Shown here piece by piece: positions 43,391-51,882 of a stretch of 64,000 bases of DNA. The notes under the pieces are model-generated. The model ran no database searches. It saw only the letters and a list, made by a program, of their open reading frames with translations, and was not told the DNA's origin. Source of the stretch: Frigidibacter oleivorans. GTDB taxonomy: Bacteria; Pseudomonadota; Alphaproteobacteria; Rhodobacterales; Rhodobacteraceae. The translations under genes and the position numbers were made by a program. Position 1 is the stretch's first letter. Each line of letters opens with the position of its first letter. Location of the stretch: the NCBI RefSeq assembly GCF_003993775.1, contig NZ_RJRZ01000014.1, forward strand, positions 29,500-93,499. The letters run 5' to 3'.

Positions 43391-45514
43391 GTGACCGCAC
43401 GGATGGGCGCCAGCCCTTTGCGCCAGGACGGAACCGGCGAGGGGGCAGAGGCGCCCGCCGCCGGCCCCCGGCCTGCCGCCGCCGCGTCGCGTGCGCTCGC
43501 GGCGCTGTCTGCGGCGCGGGGCGGGCTGTTCCCCTGGCTGCCGGTGCTGATGTCGCTGGGGATCGGCGGCTGGTTCGCCGCGCCCTCGGAGCCCGGGGCG
43601 CCGGTGCTGTCGGCGTTGGGCGCAGTATGCGCCGCGGGGCTGGTGCTGCGGCTCGTGGGCCCGGAACTCGCCCATGTCCCGGCGCTGGCGCTGGCGCTGG
43701 TGGCGGCGGGGGCGCTGCTGGCGGCAGGGCGGGCGCAGACGGTCGCCGCCCCGGCCCTGGGCTTTCGCTATTACGGCCCGGTCGAGGGGCGGATCGTCGC
43801 GGTGGATCGGTCCTGGTCCGACCGGCTGCGCGTGACGCTCGACCGGGTGGTGCTGCGCGACACCGCGCCCGCGCGCATGCCGGACCGGGTGCGCGTCTCG
43901 CTGCATGGCGATCAGGTGGAACGGCCGGAACCGGGGCTGACCGTGATCCTGACCGCGCATCTGACGCCGCCGCAGGGGCCGGTCGCGCCCGGCGGCTTCG
44001 ATTTCCAGCGGCTCGCCTTCTTCGACGGGCTGGGGGCGGTCGGCTATGCCCGCACGCCGATGCTGATCCTCGATCCCGCCCGGCCCGGCGACTGGAGCCT
44101 TGCCGCCCACCGGCTGAGGATGCGGGTGTCGCAGGGCATCCAGGCGCGGATCGCGGGGCAGCCCGGCGCCTTCGCCGCCGCGGTGCTGACGGGCGACCGG
44201 TCGGGGATCGAGGCCGCGACCGACGACTCGATGCGGGCCTCGAACCTCTATCACCTGATCTCGATCTCGGGCCTGCACATGGGGCTGCTCGCAGGCTTCG
44301 TCTTCGCGGTGATCCGCTACGGGCTGGCGCTGGTGCCGCCGCTGGCGCTGCGCCTGCCCGCGAAGAAGATCGCGGCCGCCGCGGCCATCGCCGCCGCCGC
44401 CGCCTACCTGTGGCTGTCGGGGGCCGATGTCGCCACCGAACGCGCCTTCGTGATGGCGGCGGTGATGCTGGCGGCGGTGCTGGTGGACCGGCGGGCGGTG
44501 ACGCTGCGCTCGGTGGCGCTGGCGGCGCTGATCCTGCTGGTCCGCGCCCCGGAAAGCCTGGTGGAGCCGGGGTTCCAGATGAGCTTCGGCGCGACGGTGG
44601 CGCTGATCCTCGCCTGGCGGCCGTGGCGGCGGCTGTCGGGGCGGGTGCCGGCGCTGCTGCGGCCGGCGGCGGGGCTGGTCCTGTCCTCGCTGGCGGCGGG
44701 GCTGGCCACCGCGCCGATCGCCGCGGCGCATTTCAACCGGATGGCGGAATACGGGCTGCTGGCCAACCTGCTGGCGGTGCCGGCGATGGGGATGGCGGTG
44801 ATGCCCGCGGGCGTGGTCGCGGCGCTGCTGTGGCCCCTGGGGCTGGAGGGTCCGGCGCTGTGGGTCGTCGATATCGGCTGCCGCTGGATCCTCGCCGTGT
44901 CGGACGCGGTCGCGGGCCTCGGCGGTGCGGTGGTCGCGGTGCGCGATCCGCCCGCCGCGGTGCTGCCGGTGCTGGCGGCGGGGGCGCTGCTCGCCGGCCT
45001 CGGCGCGCGCTGGCTGCGGCTGGCGGGGCTGGCCCTGGTGCTGGCGGCGGCGGCACTGTGGCTGACCGCCACGCGCCCGCCGCTGCTGATCGCGGCCGAT
45101 GGCGCGCTGATCGGGCTGATGACGCCGCAGGGCCGGGCGCTGTCGCGCCCCGCGGGCGCGGGCTTCACCGCCGAAAGCTGGCTGGAGGATGACGGCGACA
45201 TGGCGACGCAAGAGGCGGCGGCGGCCCGCCCCGGCTTCACCGGCCCCGCCCATCGGCGCGAGGCGCGGGTCGCGGACCGCCCGCTGCGGCACCTGACCGG
45301 CAAGACCGGCCTTTCTGCGCTGCCCGAGGCCTGCCGCGACGGCGCGCTGGTGGTGCTCGCGGCCCGCGCGCCCGAAGGCTTTGCCGGCGACTGCGACCTG
45401 TGGGACCAGCGGCGGCTGGCCGGGACCGGCGCGCTGGCGCTGTGGCCCGAACGGGGAAAGTGGCGGATCGTCACCGCGCGCGAGGTCACGGGCGACCGCA
45501 TCTGGCGGCGGTAA
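43391..45514 (+). CDS. ComEC/Rec2-family membrane protein
   Basis: Predicted DNA-uptake channel protein of 707 residues. After an N-terminal polar segment and three helices comes a DUF4131-type domain (RYYGPVEGRIVAVDRSWSDR). The competence domain starts near 230 (VLTGDRSGIEAATDDSMRAS, YHLISISGLHMGLLAGFVFA) with about ten helices through residue 560. The C-terminal part (from ~580) lacks the HxHxDH metallo-beta-lactamase motif found in Bacillus ComEC. GTG at 43391 is used because GGGGGAGG lies just before it; an ATG four codons later is an alternative. It is convergent with an XRE regulator, 10 bases between stops. Confidence 0.9.
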   Translation: MTARMGASPLRQDGTGEGAEAPAAGPRPAAAASRALAALSAARGGLFPWLPVLMSLGIGGWFAAPSEPGAPVLSALGAVCAAGLVLRLVGPELAHVPALALALVAAGALLAAGRAQTVAAPALGFRYYGPVEGRIVAVDRSWSDRLRVTLDRVVLRDTAPARMPDRVRVSLHGDQVERPEPGLTVILTAHLTPPQGPVAPGGFDFQRLAFFDGLGAVGYARTPMLILDPARPGDWSLAAHRLRMRVSQGIQARIAGQPGAFAAAVLTGDRSGIEAATDDSMRASNLYHLISISGLHMGLLAGFVFAVIRYGLALVPPLALRLPAKKIAAAAAIAAAAAYLWLSGADVATERAFVMAAVMLAAVLVDRRAVTLRSVALAALILLVRAPESLVEPGFQMSFGATVALILAWRPWRRLSGRVPALLRPAAGLVLSSLAAGLATAPIAAAHFNRMAEYGLLANLLAVPAMGMAVMPAGVVAALLWPLGLEGPALWVVDIGCRWILAVSDAVAGLGGAVVAVRDPPAAVLPVLAAGALLAGLGARWLRLAGLALVLAAAALWLTATRPPLLIAADGALIGLMTPQGRALSRPAGAGFTAESWLEDDGDMATQEAAAARPGFTGPAHRREARVADRPLRHLTGKTGLSALPEACRDGALVVLAARAPEGFAGDCDLWDQRRLAGTGALALWPERGKWRIVTAREVTGDRIWRR

Positions 45515-45524
45515 GGGCGGCGCC

Positions 45525-46835
45525 TCAGCCCGCCTCCAGCAGCGAGGGTTCGCGCCGGGCGGGGCAGGCGGCGCGCGGGCAGATGCGGCAGGTGCTGCCG
45601 GCCTCGATCTCGCCCGGTGCGCGCGCGGCCTCGGCCGGTTGCAGCAGCATCCCCGCCGTCACCACCTCGGGTCCGTCGAAACCGGCGGGATGCGCGGTTT
45701 CCGCATAGGCCCAGCTCCGGAACCGGCGCGGCACCCGGCCCGCCACCTCCATCACCGCCGCCACCGGCAGGCCCGGCCGGGTCAGCGCCCGGTAGAGCGG
45801 CCACAGCGCGCAGGGCGCGCCGAAGCGGGGCAGGGCAAAGCCCTCGGGCAGCCGGCGGAACACCGGCGCCCCCGCCGCATCGCAGAGGATCAGCCCCGGC
45901 GCCGGCCGCCCCGGTTCCGGCGGCAACAGCGCCAGCCGCCGGAACACCGCGATCGGCCCGGTGCCGAAGCGCGCCGCGATCCGGCCCGGATCGTCGCCCA
46001 GCTCTGCCCGCGCCGCCGCCAGCGCCGCCAGCGGCAGCGCCTGCGCATCGGCCCGCGCCCGGTCGAGGAAGGCGCGCGCCAGATCCCGCGACGCCGCCGA
46101 GGCAAGCTCCGGCGCGGTGGCGACGATCCGGTCCAGATCGGGCGTCTCCGCCGCCTCGAGCGCGGGCAGGTGCCAGCCCTGCGCGGCCAGCCAGGCCTCG
46201 AGCTCGTCCAGCGGCGCGGCCGGTCCCGCATCGCGTTCCGACCCGGCGTCGAGATAGGCCACCAGCGCCTCGGCGGCATGGGCCAGCCTCTCGCTGTCGT
46301 CGCGCAGGTTGGCGTGGAACCGGGCGCGCCAGTCGGGGTCGATATCCTCGGTCTCGGCCAGGATCGCGGCGGTGGAGCGGACCGAGGTGACGGAGGACAG
46401 CACCTCGTGCAGGCTCGCCGACAGCTGCGGGTCATGGGCCAGCCGTTCCGTCAGCCCCTCGATCGCGCGTTCCAGCGCCACCACCCGTTCCTGCCGCCGG
46501 GCCAGCCGCATGGCCCAGCCGGGATAGCGGGTGGCGAATTCCTCGACGCGGTCCAGTTCCGCCGGCGGGTCCCCGCCCGTGCCGGGCTCTGCCGCCGCCT
46601 CGCGCAGCGCCTCGTACAGCAGCGGCTCGCCCCCCTCGGCCAGAACCGAGGGCCGCGTGTCCAGCGCCGCAGCCAGCACCGACAGCATCCGCTCGGTCAC
46701 CGGGCGGCGATTGTGTTCGATCAGGTTCAGGTAGGTGGGCGACACGCCGACCGCCCGCGCGAGCTCGGCCTGTTTCAGGCCGAGCCGGGCGCGGCGTTCG
46801 CGGATGCGGGTTCCGGTCAGGGGCGTGCGGGACAT
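45525..46835 (-). CDS. XRE-family regulator of the short-chain acyl-CoA (ScfR) type
   Basis: Transcription factor of 436 residues. An N-terminal XRE helix-turn-helix occupies residues 9-63 (RIRERRARLGLKQAELARAV, SPTYLNLIEHNRRPVTE). The C-terminus has the Cys-bearing DUF2083 signature CRICPRAACPARREPSL. These two ends are diagnostic of ScfR proteins (PccR, RamB, MccR relatives), which sense acyl-CoA and control propionyl-CoA or acetyl-CoA metabolism. The IrrE/DUF955-like middle domain that usually carries HExxH is present only in degenerate form; no HExxH is seen. GGAGGAG precedes ATG 46835. Targets unknown; the mmsA repeats are one candidate. Confidence 0.88.
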   Translation of the reverse strand: MSRTPLTGTRIRERRARLGLKQAELARAVGVSPTYLNLIEHNRRPVTERMLSVLAAALDTRPSVLAEGGEPLLYEALREAAAEPGTGGDPPAELDRVEEFATRYPGWAMRLARRQERVVALERAIEGLTERLAHDPQLSASLHEVLSSVTSVRSTAAILAETEDIDPDWRARFHANLRDDSERLAHAAEALVAYLDAGSERDAGPAAPLDELEAWLAAQGWHLPALEAAETPDLDRIVATAPELASAASRDLARAFLDRARADAQALPLAALAAARAELGDDPGRIAARFGTGPIAVFRRLALLPPEPGRPAPGLILCDAAGAPVFRRLPEGFALPRFGAPCALWPLYRALTRPGLPVAAVMEVAGRVPRRFRSWAYAETAHPAGFDGPEVVTAGMLLQPAEAARAPGEIEAGSTCRICPRAACPARREPSLLEAG

Positions 46836-46941
46836 CGGCTCCTCCGGCTTTCGATGTGCCAGCGGCGGCGGTTCCGCGCAAGCATCCGCCGCGCGGACGC
46901 CCGGATCGGGAACCAACGCCGCATTGCGGCATTTCCCGGAC

Positions 46942-48093
46942 ATGCAGACCGAACTGACCGAACTTCGTCTTTTCGTGGACCGCGCCACCGGCTGGCTGCC
47001 CGACTGGCTGGCCGCGATCATCGTCTTCACCGTGGCGGGCGCCGCCGGCTTCCTGCTGTGGCGCACGATCTTCGAGATCCTGACCCGCGCCGTGTCGGGG
47101 CGCGACCTGTTCTGGCGCTCGCTGGTGCAGCGGGGGGCGCGGCCCGCGCGCTTTGCCTTCGTGATCGTGGCGCTGATCCTTGCCACCTCGCTGGTGGCGC
47201 CGCTGAACGACGGCGCGCGGCTGGCCTGGCAGCGGTTCCTGACCATCGGGCTGATCGTCTGCATCGCCCTCGGCGCGCAGACCGCGCTGTACATCTGGAC
47301 GACGATCCACCTGCGCCGGTTCAAGCTGGATGCCGAGGACAACCTGCTGGCGCGCAAGCATGTCACCCAAAGCCGGATCCTGATGCGGGTGGCGAATGTG
47401 GTGATCGTGGTGCTGGGCCTGTCGGCGGCGCTGATGACCTTCGATTCCGTCCGCCAGTTCGGGGTGTCGCTGCTGGCGGCGGGCGGGGCCGCCGGTGTCG
47501 TCGTCGGTCTGGCGCTGCAGCCGGTGCTGAAGAACCTCTTCGCCGGCATCCAGCTGGCCATCACCCAGCCGATCCGCATCGACGATGCGGTGATCGTCGA
47601 GGGCGAATGGGGCAATGTCGAGGAGATCACCTCGACCTATGTGGTGGTCAAGGTCTGGGACTGGCGGCGGCTAATCGTGCCCCTGGTCTATTTCATCGAA
47701 CAGCCCTTCCAGAACTGGACGCGCGAGAATGCGGCGCTGATCGGCACGGTGATGCTGTATCTCGACCATTCCGCGCCGGTGGACCGCATCCGCGCCAGGG
47801 GCGAAGAGATCGCCAAGGCGTCGCCGCTGTGGGACGGCAAGGTCTATAACCTCGCCGTCACCGATTTCCGCGAACGGGTGATGGAGGTGCGGGTGCTGGT
47901 CTCTGCCCGCAACGCACCGCGCGTCTTCGACCTGCGCTGCGAGATGCGGGAAAAGCTGATCGGCTGGGTGCAGGCGGAACTGCCCGGCGCGCTGCCCCGC
48001 ACCCGCGAGGAGATCAGCAGCACCGACAGCCGCCTTCTGGCGATGCCGGCGGTGTCGGGGCCGGCGATGGCCGACCCCGGTCCCCGCAGCTAG
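46942..48093 (+). CDS. MscS-family mechanosensitive channel
   Basis: Small-conductance mechanosensitive channel homologue, 383 residues. Four hydrophobic segments (LAAIIVFTVAGAAGFLLWRT; FAFVIVALILATSLVAP; FLTIGLIVCIALGAQTALYI; VVIVVLGLSAALMTF) precede the pore helix SLLAAGGAAGVVVGLALQPV and the beta domain IQLAITQPIRIDDAVIVEGE followed by WGNVEEITSTYVVVKVWD. The cytoplasmic C-terminal domain ends with a short polar tail. ATG 46942 is chosen at the end of a 106-base divergent region which also holds a 13-bp palindrome GCCGCATTGCGGC at 46918-46930. The TAG stop overlaps the next convergent gene in CTAG. Confidence 0.9.
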   Translation: MQTELTELRLFVDRATGWLPDWLAAIIVFTVAGAAGFLLWRTIFEILTRAVSGRDLFWRSLVQRGARPARFAFVIVALILATSLVAPLNDGARLAWQRFLTIGLIVCIALGAQTALYIWTTIHLRRFKLDAEDNLLARKHVTQSRILMRVANVVIVVLGLSAALMTFDSVRQFGVSLLAAGGAAGVVVGLALQPVLKNLFAGIQLAITQPIRIDDAVIVEGEWGNVEEITSTYVVVKVWDWRRLIVPLVYFIEQPFQNWTRENAALIGTVMLYLDHSAPVDRIRARGEEIAKASPLWDGKVYNLAVTDFRERVMEVRVLVSARNAPRVFDLRCEMREKLIGWVQAELPGALPRTREEISSTDSRLLAMPAVSGPAMADPGPRS

Positions 48094-48506
48094 AGCAGCA
48101 GACCCAGCCCGCCGATCGCCGCCAGCATCGCCAGCAGCAGCAGCCAGTGCAGCAGGGTGTTGCTGCCCGCCGCGGTCTTCGGTGTCGCCCTCTGCGCGGC
48201 GTCGCGGCGGCAGAGGCCGCACAGCGCCTCGCCGGGCTCGAGGTCGTTGCCGCAGGCGGTGCCGCCGGCGTTCTGTCCGGTGCCGGGGCAGGGCCGGACC
48301 GCGGCCGTCCGGCGCGGGGCCGGCCGGCCCGGACCGGGGGGCAGCTCCTTCGGCATCTGGATCATGCGGGCGAGGTTGCCCGCGGGCGGGGTGCCGTCGG
48401 GATCCGTGCGCCGCCGCCGCGCCGCGCGGCGGGTGCTGGTCCAGATCAGGGCGCCGGCACCGATGGCCGGCATCAGCCCGGTCAGGGCTTCGGGATGGAT
48501 GGTCAT
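48090..48506 (-). CDS. Small membrane protein with zinc-ribbon-like cysteines
   Basis: Protein of 138 residues of unknown function. An N-terminal hydrophobic patch (GLMPAIGAGALIWTS) and a C-terminal transmembrane helix (LLHWLLLLAMLAAIGGLGLL) enclose a Pro/Arg-rich span. The middle holds four Cys: PCPGTGQNAGGTACG and ALCGLCRRD, a spacing that could bind zinc. The ATG at 48506 has GGAGAGACGAC upstream. It converges with the mscS gene with a 4-base overlap (CTAG, 48090-48093). It is not recognised as a named family. Confidence 0.68.
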   Translation of the reverse strand: MTIHPEALTGLMPAIGAGALIWTSTRRAARRRRTDPDGTPPAGNLARMIQMPKELPPGPGRPAPRRTAAVRPCPGTGQNAGGTACGNDLEPGEALCGLCRRDAAQRATPKTAAGSNTLLHWLLLLAMLAAIGGLGLLL

Positions 48507-48557
48507 GTCGTCTCTCCGGATCGTGGCGCCGGGATGCCCCGGCAGGGTGCCGTCGGA

Positions 48558-48941
48558 TCAGAGGGACGCAGGCGGGGCGCGGGCCGCGGGCAGGGGGGCG
48601 GACAGACCCCGGGCGGGGCCGCGCCGGCGCGGGACGGCCCGGGCCAGCCGCCGCAGCGGGCGGAGGACAGGCAGGACCGGCGCAGGCGGCAGGGTCGCTG
48701 CGGGCGGCGTGCCGGGGCCGGGCAGGTCGGCGGGCGGCTTGGCGATGGCGGCGGGCCGCGCCGGCAGGGCCGCCACCGTCTCGACCGGCAGCAGGACCCG
48801 CGCGGGACCGGACCCGAGGGGGGCATCGGGGTGCGCACCGGGCGCCGCCGGTCCGGCCAGCAGCCCGATCGCCGCCAGCCCCGCCAGCGCCAGTCGCAGG
48901 CAGAGGATCAGGCGCAGGAACAGGGCGGGGCCGGGACGCAT
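48558..48941 (-). CDS. Possible small Ala/Pro-rich membrane-anchored protein
   Basis: Open frame of 127 residues (from ATG 48941) with a good hydrophobic signal-like N-terminus (ALFLRLILCLRLALAGLAAI then GLLAGPAAPGA) followed by low-complexity Pro/Ala/Arg sequence. No ribosome binding site precedes the start and no family is recognised. In DNA this GC-rich, chance open frames are frequent, so it is offered as a weak candidate only. It lies between the small zinc-ribbon-like gene and the binding-protein gene, same strand as both. Confidence 0.35.
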   Translation of the reverse strand: MRPGPALFLRLILCLRLALAGLAAIGLLAGPAAPGAHPDAPLGSGPARVLLPVETVAALPARPAAIAKPPADLPGPGTPPAATLPPAPVLPVLRPLRRLARAVPRRRGPARGLSAPLPAARAPPASL

Positions 48942-49025
48942 CCCGCACAGATCGCAGCCGCCGCGCCGAAGATCAAGAGAGCGGGTGGGGGGGAGGGGCG
49001 GCGGCACCGCCCTTCCCGGCACGGG

Positions 49026-50021
49026 TCACTGCAGCGCGGCGTCGGTGATGTCGAGCGTATAGGCGCCCTCGGGCTCCTTCGAGATCACGGGATCCGACCC
49101 GCCCGCCAGCAGCACCTTCACCGTCCGCTCGTAATCGGCGGGGTCCAGCGCGCCTTCGGACCCGGCGGTCAGCTTCGCCACCTCGCCCATCATCCGCTTC
49201 TGGTGTTCCTCGGTCTGTGCGCCGGTCTCGTCATTGTCGAGCACGATCATCGCCGCCTCGTCCGGGTTCGCCTCGGCATATTTCCAGCCCTTCATGCTGG
49301 CCCGCACGAATTTCACCATCTTCTCCCGGAAGACCGGATCGGCGAGGTTGTCCTCCATGACGTACAGCCCGTCCTCCAGCGTCGCCACGCCCTCGTCCTC
49401 GTACTTGAAGGTCACGAGGTCGTCGGGGCTGATCCCGGCGTCGATGACCTGCCAGTACTCGTTATAGGTCATGGTGGAAATGCAGGCGGCCTGCTTCTGC
49501 AGCAGCGGATCGACGTTGAAGCCCTGCTTCAGCACCTCCACCCCCTCGGCCCCGCCGGTGGTGGGAATGCCGAGCGTCGCCATCCAGGACAGGAACGGAT
49601 ATTCGTTGCCATAGAACCAGACGCCGAGCGTCTTGCCCCTGAAATCCTCGGGCGAGGTGATACCCGTCTCCTTCAGGCAGGTCAGCATCATCCCCGAGGA
49701 CTTGTAGGGCTGGGCGATATTGACCAGCGCCAGCCCCTTTTCCCGCGCCGCCAGCGCCGAGGGCATCCAGTCGATCACCACATCGGCGCCGCCGCCGGCG
49801 ATCACCTGCGTCGGCGCGATGTCCGGCCCGCCCGGCTTGATGGTGACCTCGAGGCCTTCCTCTTCGTAGAAGCCCTTCTCGGCGGCGACGTAATAGCCCG
49901 CGAACTGCGCCTGCGTCACCCATTTCAGCTGCAGCACCACCTCGTCGGCGGCCTGCGCGGCCCCCGCAAGGCCGCCCGTCGCCAGAAGCCCCGCGACAAG
50001 GGCCAGAGTCTGCGTCTTCAT
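49026..50021 (-). CDS. ABC transporter substrate-binding protein, NMT1/THI5-like
   Basis: Periplasmic solute-binding protein of 331 residues. Signal peptide MKTQTLALVAGLLATGGLAG with AAQAADE cleavage region, then the NMT1/THI5 fold: VVLQLKWVTQAQFAGYYVAA, GGGADVVIDWMPSALAA, KTLGVWFYGNEYPFLSW. The CISTMTYNEYWQVI segment matches the pyrimidine- and thiamine-precursor-binding group. In the RutR-linked operons of Rhodobacterales such proteins are predicted to bind pyrimidines; here it ends an operon of dihydropyrimidinase and ureidopropionase, so uracil or thymine (or a relative) is the inferred ligand. GGAGG stands 8 bases before the ATG. Confidence 0.9.
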   Translation of the reverse strand: MKTQTLALVAGLLATGGLAGAAQAADEVVLQLKWVTQAQFAGYYVAAEKGFYEEEGLEVTIKPGGPDIAPTQVIAGGGADVVIDWMPSALAAREKGLALVNIAQPYKSSGMMLTCLKETGITSPEDFRGKTLGVWFYGNEYPFLSWMATLGIPTTGGAEGVEVLKQGFNVDPLLQKQAACISTMTYNEYWQVIDAGISPDDLVTFKYEDEGVATLEDGLYVMEDNLADPVFREKMVKFVRASMKGWKYAEANPDEAAMIVLDNDETGAQTEEHQKRMMGEVAKLTAGSEGALDPADYERTVKVLLAGGSDPVISKEPEGAYTLDITDAALQ

Positions 50022-50068
50022 CCTTGATACCTCCGTGATAAACCGGCCCGGCTGTCCCGCCGGGTCCG

Positions 50069-50917
50069 TCAGGATCTGCGTTGCGACGGGTGCCAGAAGG
50101 TCAGCCGCCGTTCGAGAAGCGTCACCAGCCCATAGAAGCCGGTCCCGGCCAGCGCCGCCACCGCGATCTCGGCCCAGACGAGGTCGAGCGCGAGTTGCCC
50201 CACCGCGGTCGAGATGCGAAAGCCCATGCCCCGCGTGGGGCTGCCGAAGAATTCCGCGACGATGGCCCCGATCAGCGCCAGCGTGGTCGCGATCTTCAGC
50301 CCGTTGAACAGGAAGGGCAGGGCGGCGGGCAGCCGCAGCTTCCACAGCGCCTGTCCGTAGCTCGCGTTCCAGGTCGCCATCAGGTCGCGCTGCATCGCGT
50401 CGGTGGCCGCCAGCCCCGCCACCATGTTCACCAGCACCGGGAAGAACACCATCACCACCACCACCGCCGCCTTCGACTGCCAGTCGAAGCCGAACCACAT
50501 CACCAGGATGGGGGCGATGCCCACGACCGGCAGCGCGGCCACGAAATTGCCCACCGGCAATAGCCCCCGCTGCAGGAAGGGCGAGCGGTCGATGGCGATG
50601 GCGGTCAGCACGGCGGCGCCGCAGCCGATCAGCCAGCCCGACAGCGCGCCCTTCAGGATCGTCTGGAGGAAATCGGTCCACAGGATGTCGCCCGACACCG
50701 CGATCCGCGCGGCGATGGCCGAGGGCGGCGGCAGGATCACCGGGCTGACGCCCAAGCCGCGCACCAGCCCCTCCCACAGCACCAGCAGGGCGAGCCCGAA
50801 GAGCGCGGGGATCGCCAGCCGCCGCCAGCGGTCGCCCGGACCCGTCGCACGGGCGAGCGCGAGGTTCGCCGCCGTCGCCGCCAGCCAGACCAGCACCGAT
50901 CCCGCCACCCAGATCAC
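50069..50917 (-). CDS. ABC transporter permease (second)
   Basis: Inner-membrane permease of 282 residues, BPD_transp_1 fold. Helices begin at VIWVAGSVLVWLAATAANLA; the cytoplasmic EAA-type loop is DLMATWNASYGQALWKLRLP followed by AALPFLFNGLKIATTLALIG. GTG at 50917 is the start because it overlaps the stop of the preceding permease gene (GTGA, 50917-50914) and gives the expected N-terminus; no ATG is nearby. Pairs with the other permease as a heterodimer, serving the same ATPase and binding protein. Ligand inferred from context as a pyrimidine. Confidence 0.9.
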   Translation of the reverse strand: MIWVAGSVLVWLAATAANLALARATGPGDRWRRLAIPALFGLALLVLWEGLVRGLGVSPVILPPPSAIAARIAVSGDILWTDFLQTILKGALSGWLIGCGAAVLTAIAIDRSPFLQRGLLPVGNFVAALPVVGIAPILVMWFGFDWQSKAAVVVVMVFFPVLVNMVAGLAATDAMQRDLMATWNASYGQALWKLRLPAALPFLFNGLKIATTLALIGAIVAEFFGSPTRGMGFRISTAVGQLALDLVWAEIAVAALAGTGFYGLVTLLERRLTFWHPSQRRS

Positions 50918-51777
50918 CGCGCCATCCCCATCCGCCGCAGCGCCCGCCGCTCGATCAGCCCGACGAGGCCGACCAGCGCCGCCGCCAGCACCGCCGCCGC
51001 GACCAGCGCCGCCCAGATCTGCACCGTCTGCCCGTAATAGCTGCCCGACAGCAGGCGCGCGCCCAGCCCCGCCGTGGCCCCCGCCGGCAGTTCGCCGACG
51101 ATGGTGCCGACCAGCGCCGCCGCCACCGACACCTTCAGCGAGGCGAAAAGCCAGGGGACGGAGGCGGGCAGCCGCAGCTTCCAGAACATCTGCCCCGGTG
51201 TCGCGGTCCAGGTGCGCATCTGGTCGATCTGCATCGCGTCTGGCGCGCGCAGCCCCTTGACCATGCCCACCACCACCGGAAAGAAGGACAGCCAGCCGGC
51301 GATCACCGCCTTGGGCAACAGCCCCGTCACCCCGACCGAGGCCAGCACCACGATCACCATCGGCGCGATGGCGAGGATCGGGATCGTCTGGCTCGCCACC
51401 GCCCAAGGCATCACGCTCAGGTCCATGGCACGGGAATGCACGATGCCGATGGCCAGCAGGATGCCCGCGCCCGATCCCAGCAGGAAGCCCACCGCGGTCG
51501 CCGACAACGTGACCCAGCCATGCCAGACAAGGCTGCGCTTGGAGGTGACTTTGGTCGCGGCCACCGTCTTCCAAAGTTCCGCCCCCACCTGATGCGGGGC
51601 GGGCAGCACCGGGCGGTCCTGCGTCATCGTGTCGGCCACCAGCGCCGGCAGGGTCAGCGTCGCCTCTGCCCGCGCCGCCTGATCCCGCGCCCAGGGGGCG
51701 TTCAGCCAGACCGTCGCGGCATACCAGAGCAGGAGGATCGCGCCGACCACGGTCAGCACGGGCAGCAGCCGGGTCAT
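50914..51777 (-). CDS. ABC transporter permease (first)
   Basis: Permease of 287 residues. The N-terminal helix (LPVLTVVGAILLLWYAATVW) is followed by a periplasmic loop, then the core with SATAVGFLLGSGAGILLAIG, QTIPILAIAPMVIVVLASVG and the EAA loop QIDQMRTWTATPGQMFWKLR then LPASVPWLFASLKVSVAAAL. ATG 51777 is preferred to a longer frame reaching into the upstream repeat. It is separated from the ATPase gene by 105 bases holding repeat copy B, and overlaps the second permease start by 4 bases. Confidence 0.9.
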   Translation of the reverse strand: MTRLLPVLTVVGAILLLWYAATVWLNAPWARDQAARAEATLTLPALVADTMTQDRPVLPAPHQVGAELWKTVAATKVTSKRSLVWHGWVTLSATAVGFLLGSGAGILLAIGIVHSRAMDLSVMPWAVASQTIPILAIAPMVIVVLASVGVTGLLPKAVIAGWLSFFPVVVGMVKGLRAPDAMQIDQMRTWTATPGQMFWKLRLPASVPWLFASLKVSVAAALVGTIVGELPAGATAGLGARLLSGSYYGQTVQIWAALVAAAVLAAALVGLVGLIERRALRRMGMAR

Positions 51778-51799
51778 GCGCCGCCCCCATCTTCTGTTC

Positions 51800-51860
51800 G
51801 CAAATATCCTCGGGGGGACGGGCCGGAACGGCCCGCGGGGGGCAGACAGCCCCCCGTCCC
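51800..51860. repeat. Structured GC-rich intergenic repeat, copy B
   Basis: Plus strand: CAAATATCCTCGGGGGG, then GGGCCGGAACGGCCC, then GGGGGGCAGACAGCCCCCC. It shares block order and most bases with copy A at 37725-37787 and has the same internal dyads. It lies inside the ABC transporter operon, between the ATPase and first permease genes, where its hairpins could attenuate or stabilise the transcript. Confidence 0.7.
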
Positions 51861-51882
51861 GCACCCGCCGCCCGCCGCCCGC

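Noticed and set aside
44404..45804. 466-residue minus-strand frame over the end of comEC and scfR
   Set aside because: Mixture of antisense to comEC and out-of-frame scfR; Ser/Ala/Pro-rich, no start signal.
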